From contig JALCCG010000082.1 of assembly GCA_023212695.1 (NCBI GenBank), positions 1 to 64,000 of the forward strand: a stretch of DNA of 64,000 nucleotides, written 5' to 3'. The DNA comes from Sporisorium sorghi. Taxonomy: Eukaryota; Basidiomycota; Ustilaginomycetes; Ustilaginales; Ustilaginaceae. The notes under the pieces were generated by a model that was given only the letters and a program-made list of their open reading frames with translations, did no database searches and was not told where the DNA came from. The translations under genes and the position numbers were made by a program. The number at the start of each line of letters is the position of its first letter. The stretch's first letter is position 1. Shown here piece after piece: positions 39,001 to 47,868 of the stretch.

Positions 39001-39995
39001 GGCTCATGCCCTACCTCCGAGCCATGTCCTCATTCTACAGCTTCGAAAAAGCCTACGCCATCTGCGAAGAGCACGACTACGTCCCCGAGATGGTCTTCCT
39101 CCTCGGCCGCGTCGGCGACAACAAACGCGCACTCTCCCTCATCATCGAACGGCTGGGCGACGTCGAGCGCGCGATCGACTTCGCCAAGGAGCAGAACGAC
39201 GATGATCTGTGGGAAGACCTGCTGGGGTACTCCGAGTCGCGACCCGCTTTCATTCGGGGGCTGCTGGAGAACGTTGGGGCGGAGATCGACCCGATCCGGC
39301 TGATCAGGCGCATCAAGAACGGGCTCGAGATCCCGGGGCTCAAGGCGGCGCTGATCAAGATCCTGTCGGATTTCACGCTGCAGATCAGCCTGCTCGAAGG
39401 GTGCGAGGCGATCTTGAGTCACGATACCAAGGTGCTCGCGGACGAGCTGCAGCGCTCGCAGCTGTACGCGAGCTATGTGGACAACGAATCGGTGTGCGCT
39501 AGTTGCGATGCGGCGCTGTTTGCTGCGAAGGCGGGGATGGGGGTGGGCGACACGTATACTGCGGCGAGACAGCCGAAGGTGGTCGTGTATCTGTGTGGAC
39601 ACGTGCATCACCTTACGTGTCTGCTGCCGCCTGCCAACGTCCCTGCAGCTACGGCAGCGGCAGCGTCGACGGAGATCAAGTGCACCACGACGCAGGCGTT
39701 TGCCGGCACACCGAGCATCCGACACCGCTGGAACCGCGTGCTGCAACGCCACGCCGACGCGGACGGAGAAGGTCAGGCGGAACGAAGCGTAGGTGAGGCC
39801 AAGCAAATGTCCCAAGCGCTGGCGGTCGAGCTGTCGAGCTACGGCCCGCTGCAGCGTGCACAGGACGCGGTGGCGCAGTTCCAGGCGCGGCTCAAGTACG
39901 AGGCGAGACTGCGCTCGACGCTGGTGGGTAAAAAGGGCTGTCCTACGTGTAGGAAGGATGGGCTCACGATGCAGCAGGGCGTTGTTTCGGTTTGA
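36021..39995 (+). CDS. VPS41: VPS41, HOPS tethering complex subunit
   Basis: A single exon encodes 1324 residues. A disordered, acidic N-terminal extension of about 310 residues ends in a long Glu run. The WD40-like propeller follows, starting LKYSRVKGGVSDVLKRDTAS and including FMALGTHAGMIYILDIDGN, SMDGLVSISAL and VCGGMAGSLTHREKSWFGHK, classic Vps41. The alpha-solenoid/clathrin-repeat region includes EHDYVPEMVFLLGRVGDNKRAL and LIRRIKNGLEIPGLKAALIKI. The C-terminal RING-H2-like part has CASC, LCGHVHH and GCPTCRKDG. Vps41 binds Rab7/Ypt7 and tethers late endosomes and AP-3 vesicles to the vacuole. Yeast Vps41 is about 990 residues; the extra length is mainly N-terminal. Confidence 0.92.
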   Translation: MSSPEETVKLADEIRQRQAADLHFPTFATRGFGLRERPGLRASTSQHTDVSTDNHTEEVPKSDDSTDEQHDVEVVTEDQTQPVTMPDDDDEEAGNLEMDYAPSQQVEGAADQQDQEAAGDRAKADGEGLSLAAEILAAAASSGPTSPRKRSSKHRPGSLKRTESTSSAGRASTSSLESLPTSPVPRRKRPSLSRGESSRDSHFDAASKKRMTVLLEGEMPEGQHSEDEAGKVDSISEHADDSTPTRPTLRKKHDPEDKSNLEAAADEEEQLSGGRERDEYDRPDGSDEDDEESSEEEEEEEEEEDVEPSLKYSRVKGGVSDVLKRDTASAFALSPRFMALGTHAGMIYILDIDGNLVKGFRLHTASILDLVIDNTSDFVAAASMDGLVSISALATAEQYVFDFKRPMRCISLEPNFGRKSTRAFVCGGMAGSLTHREKSWFGHKESVLHSGEGPIWTTRWRGNMIAWASDKGVRVYDTEAKQRISFISAPSKDVRGDLNRCSLYWQDDRTLLIAWADHIKVAKIKQKQSTGGTASSGASIASNSTSNAASALSKVGVPGAGASQPQHYIEITAIFQLDCMISGIAPYGLDYLVLAYVTEDPDESDEDDDDQDQENGSVHRAFKRRAALRPELRIISRAGEELSSDVLSLNEYSRFQCNDYLLVPSIEAHAYSAALLAGRKVRQESTEASHFYVVSPKDIVVSKPRDEKDHVEWLLERQRFQEALVKIEAMGRTAALQNGFDAEEIGKKYLNWLVEEDRYSEAARVASKILGRNVSAWEDWIFLFVEKGKLGLAIPFIPTSDPTLSEMIYDMILAHFLQHDLPKLLQTITEWPPEIYSTPAVVLAIEDRLKSGEGKKEAGTEKMLMECLAELYIRNRQPGKALQYYLRLRRANVFDLIRDNNLFTAVQDQALLLIEFEEDLKSRRTQQGSKHGAAIDLLVDHTYSIPIGRVIAQLESHPRYLYMYLDALFDRDPQQVTPFCDVQVKLYAEYESSRLMPYLRAMSSFYSFEKAYAICEEHDYVPEMVFLLGRVGDNKRALSLIIERLGDVERAIDFAKEQNDDDLWEDLLGYSESRPAFIRGLLENVGAEIDPIRLIRRIKNGLEIPGLKAALIKILSDFTLQISLLEGCEAILSHDTKVLADELQRSQLYASYVDNESVCASCDAALFAAKAGMGVGDTYTAARQPKVVVYLCGHVHHLTCLLPPANVPAATAAAASTEIKCTTTQAFAGTPSIRHRWNRVLQRHADADGEGQAERSVGEAKQMSQALAVELSSYGPLQRAQDAVAQFQARLKYEARLRSTLVGKKGCPTCRKDGLTMQQGVVSV

Positions 39996-40141
39996 GGAAG
40001 TCATCTCGATCTCGCACTCCTTCAGCGCTGGTCCATGACACTTCTGGAAAGTCACAGGATTGCTTTCTTCTTTGATGCAAATTGAGAGCTGTGTGGTGTT
40101 TGTATGAAAGCTTGGTATCTTTAACAAGCATTGCTAGATGT

Positions 40142-40966
40142 TTAGGGCCTCACAGCGCCCTGTGCACTCGCCTGGGCAGCCGGCGTCGGCTTACCCAACC
40201 ACATCGCCCACTCCCTCTCGCCCTCTGGCCCTGCCGGTGGCGTGGGGGTGAAAAACTTGCAGCGCGACTTGAAAGCGTCTAGACTGCGGGCGCGGATGAT
40301 GCTCTCGACCCTGAGCTCGTTGTGCAGCTGCCTGGCGAGGGTTTCTGCGCTGTTCTCTGCTCTGCTCCGGCGGGGCTCGCCCTTGGCTGGACTTGGTGCT
40401 GCAGGGTGGTAGTCTGCGTCTAGAATTTGGTCTGGCGATGCAGCTTGTGCCGCTGATGCACTTGTGCGAGGGTTGGAGTTCTGGTCGGCGACGGCGATGC
40501 AGAAGCGAACGGCCTCCTCACGCCCGATCCAGACATCGACGAGTTCGCGCCAGAACGCAGCGCACGCTCCGGGCGCCGGTGTGGCGTACGTGCTCGTGCC
40601 CAGATCCGCCGAGCTGGCGGAAGTCGTCCCCGAAGCAGACAGTAGCGAGGGCGATGTCGACTGCCCCAGCGCACGGGAGCGCGCAAAAGTGCGGTTGAGA
40701 CGTGTGGTGATTCCGTCGTCGAGTTGACGGTACTGCCGCAGGAGCTCCTTGAACTCGCCGATCGCAAGGCAGGTGGAGGGCGTCAGGTTGGACACGTTGG
40801 GTGGCGTGAGCGGTTTGAGGACGGATGAGGAGCCGAGTTGGACGGGCTCGTACTGCGGGGCGTATGCGGAGGGTCCGGTTGCGGAGGAGGAGGAGGAGGA
40901 GTTATCGTGCGTGGAAGAAGTGACCCGGTTGAACCGCGACATGGACGGCGAGACCCACGTCGACAT
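40142..40966 (-). CDS. MIX23: MIX23/CID2 (caffeine-induced death protein 2) family
   Basis: 274 residues. Two conserved blocks: C-LAIGEFKELLRQYRQLDDGITTRLNR and C-AAFWRELVDVWIGREEAVRFC-I, with LARQLHNELRVESIIRARSLDAFKSRCKFF near the end. The C..F......R.LDD.I...LN and W.EL...R...I..C pattern is that of Cid2/MIX23 (human CCDC58), an intermembrane-space protein linked to protein import into mitochondria. Family members are about 140-200 residues; Ser-rich N-terminal and spacer insertions make this one longer. No cleavable presequence is seen, in keeping with Mia40-type import. Convergent with VPS41 (146 bp). Confidence 0.78.
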   Translation of the reverse strand: MSTWVSPSMSRFNRVTSSTHDNSSSSSSATGPSAYAPQYEPVQLGSSSVLKPLTPPNVSNLTPSTCLAIGEFKELLRQYRQLDDGITTRLNRTFARSRALGQSTSPSLLSASGTTSASSADLGTSTYATPAPGACAAFWRELVDVWIGREEAVRFCIAVADQNSNPRTSASAAQAASPDQILDADYHPAAPSPAKGEPRRSRAENSAETLARQLHNELRVESIIRARSLDAFKSRCKFFTPTPPAGPEGEREWAMWLGKPTPAAQASAQGAVRP

Positions 40967-41288
40967 CGTGTATACGTTCAGGGTCGGACGTCCTAGCTTT
41001 TGAGATGCAAAGTGGGATGGCGATGGTAGTCAAGACGAGTATTGTTGAAGTGTCGTAAAGTGTGGTAATCTTCTTCTGGTGCTCAGTCGAAAAATGGAAG
41101 CTTGTGTGGGAGTTGCGCGTCTTCTGCCCGACTTCTGGCTTTCCGGTTTTGCCCTTTCTCATCTTCACGCCTTGTTGCTCACCCCCCTCGCCACTCTTGC
41201 AAGTCTCAACACCCCATCATTCTGATCACACAGCGACTATCGATGAAGAAGCACCTGTGTGTAGAGTTGATATTGCTGTTATAAAACT
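40967..41288. other. Spacer between MIX23 5' end and DLD 3' end
   Basis: 322 bp holding the MIX23 promoter and the dehydrogenase 3' region; nothing else recognised. Confidence 0.5.
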
Positions 41289-43010
41289 TCAAACCTGGAT
41301 ATACTTGTACGGGTTGAGAATGCCCTTCGGATCAAACAGATCCTTGATCTTCTTCATATACTCGATGCTCTCCGGCGTCTTGGAGTATCCGATCTTGGTC
41401 GCCTTCATCAGCCCCAGCCCATGCTCTGCACTCACCGAGCCCTTCACCTCGGAAGTCCATTCGTAGATGTACGGCTCGATAATCTTCTCGATCTTCTCGT
41501 CATACGACTTGGCCACGATGTTGATGTGCAGATTGCCATCGCCAATGTGACCATATCCGCAGACGGCGCCGACGTCCTTGTCCTCGCCGTGGACGCCGTG
41601 GTCGTCGAAGCGCTGGCGCATGTCGAGCACCAGCTTGTACATCTTGTCGATGGGCATCGAGAGGTCGTACTTGAACACCTTGCCCATCTTGCCCGCCGCC
41701 TCGGGGATGCCCTCGCGCAGCGCCCACAGTCCCTGCAGCTGCGTCTCATCCTGAGCAAGCACGCCGTCCTGAATCATGCCTTCCTCCATGAGATGCTCGA
41801 GAAGCACCTGCAGCTTTTCGTCGTCGTGGTCCTTGTTCGAACCGCTCGTCTCGATGAGCACGTAGAACGGGTGACGCGCCTCGAACGGATCGCGCACGTG
41901 CGCCGTGGCGTGCTTCTGAACAACGTCGAACGAAGTCTGGTCGAAGAATTCAAACGCAGATAGAATCTCGCCGCAGTGCTTCTTGACTTGACCAAACACC
42001 GTCTGCACCGCTTCGTACGAGTCGAGCGCAAAGACGGCCACATTCATGGCAGAGGGTCGACGTGGCGTGACAATCGACACACCCGTGATGAGTCCGATGG
42101 TGCCTTCGGAGCCGATGAAGAGCTGCTTGAGATCGAAGCCCGTGTTGTCCTTGCGAAGCGTCGACAGATTGTCCATGATGGTTCCGTCGGGCAGCACCAC
42201 CTCGAGACCGAGCACGTTGCCGTGCAAGCTGCCGTAGCGCAAGAATCGAAGTCCACCGGCGTTGGTAGCCACGTTTCCGCCGATGTGACACGAACCCTTA
42301 GCACCGAGATCGAGCGGCATCATGTATCCCTTTTCGCCAATGTGGTTGTCGAGCGCCTCGAGAATGCAGCCTGCATCGCACACCAGCGTGCCGGCGACCT
42401 CGTCAAACGAGCGGATCTGGTTGAGTCCGCCGAGCTGGATCACGACCTCGTCGAACACAGGTACACCGCCACCTACAAGACCCGTGTTGCCTCCCTGCGG
42501 TACGACTGCGATGCTTTTCGAGTGGCAGTGCTTCATGATCTCCGAGACTTCCTTGGTAGTCTTGGGCTTGAGCACGAGCTGCGACTTGCCGTGGTACTTG
42601 TTCATCCAGTCGTTGTTGAACGTGTCGAGCTCGCTCTGGTCGACCACCTGATACGAGGCTGCGGATCCGGTTTCGGGAGCGATGGTGGTCAAGATCTGCA
42701 AAGGCGACGTGAGGATCTTGGCAAACGCCTCGACGTCGGCCGAAGTGAGCTTGGCAAAGGCGTCGGAACGAGCGACTGTGGCAAGACCTCGGCGTGGCAG
42801 CACCTGCTGTCTTGACGGTCGCGCTGCAGAGATGGTGTGAGAAGCACGACGATCCGGAGCCGAGTAAGCCGCAGCACTGGCAGCGGAGGTGCCGAAGGAT
42901 CGTGGGAGTGCCAACTGTACGGGTCGAAGTGTCGATGCTTCCGCAGCGGGTCGCAGCAGCTTGGCGAGCGTTCGCCCGGTGGCGCGTGCTCTTGGTGTAG
43001 CGCTCAGCAT
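41289..43010 (-). CDS. DLD2: Mitochondrial FAD-linked D-lactate / D-2-hydroxyglutarate dehydrogenase
   Basis: 573 residues from the ATG at 43010 (MLSATPRARATGRTLAKLL), which opens an Arg/Ser/Ala-rich mitochondrial presequence up to about residue 75. The FAD-binding PCMH domain shows VVPQGGNTGLVGGGVPVFDE, then GTLVCDAGCILEALD, HIGGNVATNAGGLRFLRYGS and NTGFDLKQLFIGSEGTIG. The C-terminal FAD-oxidase domain has GYGHIGDGNLHIN (metal-binding His) and VSAEHGLGLMK. This set fits the yeast Dld2/Dld3 and human D2HGDH group better than cytochrome-linked Dld1. D-2-hydroxyglutarate is therefore a likely substrate, but D-lactate cannot be excluded from sequence. Confidence 0.88.
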   Translation of the reverse strand: MLSATPRARATGRTLAKLLRPAAEASTLRPVQLALPRSFGTSAASAAAYSAPDRRASHTISAARPSRQQVLPRRGLATVARSDAFAKLTSADVEAFAKILTSPLQILTTIAPETGSAASYQVVDQSELDTFNNDWMNKYHGKSQLVLKPKTTKEVSEIMKHCHSKSIAVVPQGGNTGLVGGGVPVFDEVVIQLGGLNQIRSFDEVAGTLVCDAGCILEALDNHIGEKGYMMPLDLGAKGSCHIGGNVATNAGGLRFLRYGSLHGNVLGLEVVLPDGTIMDNLSTLRKDNTGFDLKQLFIGSEGTIGLITGVSIVTPRRPSAMNVAVFALDSYEAVQTVFGQVKKHCGEILSAFEFFDQTSFDVVQKHATAHVRDPFEARHPFYVLIETSGSNKDHDDEKLQVLLEHLMEEGMIQDGVLAQDETQLQGLWALREGIPEAAGKMGKVFKYDLSMPIDKMYKLVLDMRQRFDDHGVHGEDKDVGAVCGYGHIGDGNLHINIVAKSYDEKIEKIIEPYIYEWTSEVKGSVSAEHGLGLMKATKIGYSKTPESIEYMKKIKDLFDPKGILNPYKYIQV

Positions 43011-44687
43011 TGTGAAGAGGTCCAAGCTTTGACGAAGAGACCGCAAAGCGAAAGAAGTGGAAGAATGTAGGAAAGGCGTCGGACGTTGGCTAGAAAGGGT
43101 CAAGGAGGAGGAGTGCTTTGATGAAGCTGGAGGAAAGGCCGATTTGTGATTATCAAGCTGGAAAGATTTTTTACGCGCTTTTGACTCGCCCGCTTTCGGA
43201 GTCATACCGACGAGCAGGGCGCAAAGCGCTCTCGTGGGCCCTTTTTTGGCTTTGGAAGAAGTGGGATTTTCTCGAGCGGAAAAGTACCGGCGGTGTTTGC
43301 TGCCTTGTCCAGCAGCTTGGATGCGTAAAGTACGGCCAGGGTCCACTGACAAGCTCACGGCTCTCTCCGCCTTGTTGGATCCTGGTAAGCGTTTGGGTAT
43401 CGGCGAAGCTTCCGACAGTAGGTTGTGGGATCTGCACAGCGATCTGTCACTCTGTGTGTACAACGAGCCTTGTTTGCCCTAGGATCAGCTTCCGAGGTTT
43501 CCTGATCAAGCTGGGATGGCTGCTGCCGTCATCTTAGGTATCGATAGCTCTAAGATACGAAACACCCCAACGGACGAATCGCTTCCTCTTCTAGGGACCA
43601 TCCGACACTAACCTCGATCGTGAGAAGCCAATTCAGTCACCGCCGTTCGGCAAGACCGCACATGTTCGGATGCCCCCGACGCGGTAACAGCTCCTAAATT
43701 GTGATGAGATAGATGTATCTCTCTCGTACACTTGCACGTTGGTGCAGTGCCTCGGGCAGGCTAATCAGGCTGTCAAACGTCACTTGCAGACGAGCAGCAT
43801 TTAGTCCTCGGAGCGGTAAGTTATCGTGCCCGTTGTCATCGATGCTTTCTGCTCGTCGGCATCTCCGCTTGTCCCAATCGCATGTTCCGATGGGGGTGGC
43901 GAGCAGCTGCCAAGTCTGACAGGGTCTCGCCAAGTTTCTCGAACCGAGGAAAAAAGGTTCCTGTCTGGCTGTGAGCCCTTGATCGTGTGGAGAGGCTGCA
44001 GTCCAGAATTCGATAAAAAATTCTCAAAATTCGACTTCCGGAGGCAAATTTCGAAAGGGCTCCTCGACACGTCCTTTGCTTCGCAGTCAATCAATCTACT
44101 CGACGTGCAGCTCCACCAACTCGACTGCATCGCGATCAGGTCAAACGACCACTTGCACCTCTTCTTCCACCATATACCATCAGGCGAGCTTCTGCTTTGC
44201 CACCTTTATATCGACAGCAGCATCTTGAGCCTCTTCTGCTGGGCTTTACCCTCCCTCTCTCAGGCTCAGCAAATAGCTTCGATCCATCCCGGCGTATCTC
44301 ATCTTGCATCCATCATCCTGCAGCATTCGCATCGGGCGCAGTTCAGGCATCCTCCTATCAACACGCTCATCATCTCGTAGGCTACCAATAGACGTCTCAT
44401 TCAGCGCATTCTCCTTTGCATCGACACGCTTTCGGTCTCATCCGCTTACCGACGACGACTCTCAGCGGGAGTTGAGCTCTACGCATCCGCATCTTCGACT
44501 CGCCAGACGCGTCTAGACGACCCGCACTTTAGCGCCGAGCTACTGATATCACCACTGGGACGCCGCGTCCCTCCGCACCTGCCGTCAGCGCTCCCTCCGG
44601 TTGGTGTTTAGCTCGCCAGCAATACAGGACAGCGAGGCGGCTCTGCAGCCTCTGCCGTCCTCTGCGATCCCTCCCACATAGCCCACC
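43011..44687. other. Long divergent intergenic region between DLD and PP4 genes
   Basis: 1.7 kb, the longest gene-free stretch outside the effector island. Open frames at 43118-43537 and 43826-44380 (plus) lack family resemblance; the second starts with GTG. The distal part, with a TTTATATCGA near 44207, is probably the PP4 promoter and 5' leader. Confidence 0.5.
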
Positions 44688-45605
44688 ATGGGCAGCGATC
44701 TGGATCTGCAGATCGAGCAGCTCAAGAAATGCCAGCCGCTCTCTGAAACCCAGGTCAAGGAGCTCTGCCTCAAGGCACGCGAGATCCTCATCGAAGAGGG
44801 CAACGTCCAGCACGTCGATGCGCCCGTCACGATATGCGGCGACATCCACGGCCAGTTCTTCGACCTGATGGAGCTGTTCAAGCACGGCGGCATGTGTCCC
44901 GAGACGAATTACCTCTTTATGGGTGACTTTGTCGATCGCGGCTTCTACTCGGTCGAGACGTTTCTGCTGCTGTTGGCGTTGAAGGTGCGGTATCCGGACC
45001 GCATCACGTTGATACGCGGCAACCACGAGTCGCGGCAGATCACGCAGGTGTATGGGTTCTACGACGAGTGCGTGCGCAAGTACGGCAGCGTCAATGTGTG
45101 GCGCTACTGCTGCGAGGTGTTTGACTTTCTCGCTTTGGGCGCCGTGGTTGACGGCAGGGTATTTTGCGTCCACGGCGGGCTGTCGCCTAGCATCACTACA
45201 CTGGACCAGATTCGCAGCATCGACCGCAAACAAGAGGTGCCGCACGACGGCGCCATGTGCGACCTGCTCTGGTCCGACCCGGACGACATCACGGGCTGGG
45301 GTATGAGCCCCCGAGGAGCAGGATACCTCTTTGGCGGCGACGTCGTCCAGCAATTCGCACACACCAACGACCTCGACCTCATCGCACGCGCGCACCAGCT
45401 TGTTCTGGAAGGCTACAAGCTCATGTTCGACCAGACGATCGTGACGGTGTGGTCCGCACCCAACTACTGCTACCGTTGCGGCAATGTGGCCAGTATCCTC
45501 AAGCTCGACGACGCGCTCAACCAAAAATACGAGACCTTCGACGCGGCTGCTCAGGAGGCTCACGGCGTTCCTGCGAAAAGACCGGCGCCGGAATACTTCT
45601 TGTAG
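44688..45605 (+). CDS. PPH3: Protein phosphatase 4 catalytic subunit
   Basis: A single exon encodes 305 residues, the usual length for PP4c. Phosphoprotein-phosphatase signatures: GDIHG (51-55), GDFVDRG (79-85) and GNHE (111-114), then HGGLSP and the [11 protein letters not shown] loop. The start [17 protein letters not shown] and the ending APEYFL match PP4c/Pph3 rather than PP2A (which starts differently and ends DYFL after a TPDY-like stretch) or PP6. PP4 dephosphorylates gamma-H2AX and other checkpoint targets, and is controlled by Tap42 and Tip41; TIP41 is encoded at 28.5 kb. Confidence 0.87.
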   Translation: MGSDLDLQIEQLKKCQPLSETQVKELCLKAREILIEEGNVQHVDAPVTICGDIHGQFFDLMELFKHGGMCPETNYLFMGDFVDRGFYSVETFLLLLALKVRYPDRITLIRGNHESRQITQVYGFYDECVRKYGSVNVWRYCCEVFDFLALGAVVDGRVFCVHGGLSPSITTLDQIRSIDRKQEVPHDGAMCDLLWSDPDDITGWGMSPRGAGYLFGGDVVQQFAHTNDLDLIARAHQLVLEGYKLMFDQTIVTVWSAPNYCYRCGNVASILKLDDALNQKYETFDAAAQEAHGVPAKRPAPEYFL

Positions 45606-45923
45606 TCGCCCGCTGTTGAACGGAGGGAGTTTGGGTTTGATGAATGTACTTGTATTAGGTGTCGGGGCTTCTTCTGTTTCTGTTGTTGTATCAATCAGGA
45701 TTGCTGTTTCGCATCGTCTTGGAGTAGGTGTGATTGAGCCACGTTCGAGGTTGGAGCTTCGCGACTCACGAGTTTCGCAACACACCCATCGGCACGCACG
45801 ACAACCGCATCGCCGCTTCAAAAATGGCAAGCAAGCAAGAGCGGAAAGGTAATCTACAAAAGCACTGGTTCACTCGCAATCGAGCTCTTCTTCGCTTGTG
45901 CGCTCAAAGCGTATCTGCACTGC
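45606..45923. other. Convergent PP4/clathrin light chain spacer
   Basis: 318 bp, 3' regions of both genes. No gene recognised. Confidence 0.5.
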
Positions 45924-46913
45924 TTAATAGCCGGCAGCGCCAGGAGCGCGCTCGCCCTCTCTCCTCAACTTGAGATAGACCTCCTTCATCCTGCTCAAAT
46001 CGCTGCTTCCCGGCCCGGCACGCGCAATGGTCTTGGACTGGCTGTTCTTCAAATCCACCAGCTTGGTCACGCGGTCCCACGTGGTGCCCTCTGCGAGCTC
46101 GCGCGTGCGCTCCTCGTGAAACTTGGCCTCGCTCTCCTTGTTGGCGGCAATGTTCTTCTCCTTCTTGGCGTTGTACTCTGCGTAGAAGTTGTCGATGTCC
46201 CGCTCGGCCTTGGAGATGGCCTCGGCCTTTTTGCGTTCGCCCTCGGCGTCGCGTTTGGCGATGGCGTCCTTTTGGGCTTCGCGCCATTGGCGGACTGCTT
46301 CGGGCTCCTCGGCGGGCTCTTCGTAGTTGTACGAGTAGGTGGGTTGAGATGTGGCTGCTGGAGCGGCGGATATGGGGGCGGCGCGGGAGGGGGCAGAAGG
46401 AGCGCTCATCAGGTCGTCCTAGATGCGAGCAAGGGCGGATGTCACAGGATGTGAGAGGATGATGTCAGTCAGCTGTCCACACTTGAGAGGCAAAAGAGGG
46501 CCGAGACTCACAGCATCATTGTGGTAGGCGCCGTTGGTGGCGGTCGAAGGGCCATCGTCCAACTCGGGGAAATTCTGCTCAAACTTGCCCACCTCGTCGT
46601 CGACCGCGGGCTTGTTCGAGGTAGCCGAAACAGGCTCGGGCTTGTCGTCGAGATGGTCGAATCCAAACCCAGTCGAGCCGCCTGCGTTGTTAGCGGGAGC
46701 AGCTGCGGGCGCCGACGCGAATCCATCCTCGTCTAGTGCAGGGAAAGCCGAGGCGGAGCGTTCAAAGTCGTCTGCCGAACCACCTGGGGCTGCCGAGATG
46801 GAAGAGCCAAACAGGTCGGCATCACCGGAAAGCACGCCGGCGGCCTCACGCTCGCGAGCTAGAAAGTCGGCGGTAGGATCCGAGGACTTGGATTCGCCAA
46901 AGTCGAAGGCCAT
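45924..46913 (-). CDS. CLC1: Clathrin light chain
   Basis: Exon 1 is 46913-46512 and exon 2 46418-45924, giving 298 residues. The 93-nt intron (GTGAGT..CTAG) is in phase 0; joined reading is [13 protein letters not shown]. The N-terminal half is acidic and Ala/Ser-rich with EQNFPELDD. The second half is a heptad-like helix ([29 protein letters not shown], then [22 protein letters not shown]) that binds the clathrin heavy chain. The closing [42 protein letters not shown] is diagnostic. The protein coats vesicles in endocytosis and Golgi-endosome traffic. Confidence 0.92.
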
Positions 46914-47868
46914 TGTGAGAGAAGGATGTAAAAGCAAAGAGTTGCTGTTTTGCGGTATGCGGTGATGCTTAGAAGCCAGATCGATTCGTCGAACAATCTA
47001 GATTTGGATGCCTGACGTGTCGATTCCTACGCAACGATTGTGCGGCGTGATGGGGATGGTGATGTGTGGGGAAGATGATGGTGGATGTCGATTGAGAAGG
47101 ATGAAAGAGTGTTGGTTGAGCTGACCTTGCTTCCACGCTTGGCTGACTGACAGACTGGCAGATGCAGCAGCACGCCGTCAGGCACGCCGTCAGTCAGTTT
47201 GTCACGCCCAGCGAGGCCAGCCAGACAGATCGCAGCGTGTGCGTCTGTGCGCGTTTGTTGCTGGAAATTCGCCTTGGGACAGCCACACAAACACAGCTTT
47301 TGGCTTCGTGATCGATTTTTCGCCGCCAATTACATTGTTAGCAGAGTCGAGGCTGCACAATTTTAAGAAGAAGAAAAAATAAATAAAAATAAAAATAAAA
47401 TAAAAATAAATAAAAAAACCCCTTGACGCTGAAGCTTCGGGCTGAAGGTTTCAACCTTCGAGAGACCCTTCACAAACCTCGAAACCGGCTGCCTAGAAGT
47501 CCACTTCTCTCACGCTTCGAGCCACAAACAAACAAGACACTTCGCACAAGCAAGCAACGATCTTGGAGACATGTGCATTGATTGAGAATGCGAGGGGCCG
47601 TCACCTCCAAAGGGAAGCAGAGTGTGACGTGGAAATACATGATGATGGGATTGGAAGAGTTTTAGTGAACGGATGCGAGCAATATGCATGTTGGATGGTG
47701 ATGGTGGTGGTGTACAACAGATCCCGACGCAGGCTCTCGCCCTCCTGCGAAATCGAGACCAGGTTTTTGTTTTTGTAACTCTTGAGGTTGGAAGAGGCAA
47801 AGGACGGTCCGAACGGGCTGGTGACCAACGTCGTACGACGCCGTCCTCACATCTCGACCAAACTGCGC
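46914..47868. other. Intergenic region with AT-rich tract
   Basis: 955 bp between the clathrin light chain start and the RPS11 3' end. At 47372-47418 a low-complexity A/T stretch of AAATA units occurs, then a perfect inverted repeat GAAGGTT-TC-AACCTTC at 47444-47459. No gene recognised. Confidence 0.6.

Noticed and set aside
39030..40127. 365-codon open frame on the minus strand
   Set aside because: Antisense to the VPS41 C terminus; no leader, domain or conserved motif.
43826..44380. 184-codon plus-strand frame upstream of PP4
   Set aside because: Starts with GTG, has no recognisable domain and overlaps the likely PP4 5' leader.
44529..45830. 433-codon frame on the minus strand over the PP4 gene
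   Set aside because: Antisense of a fully conserved phosphatase; no independent support.
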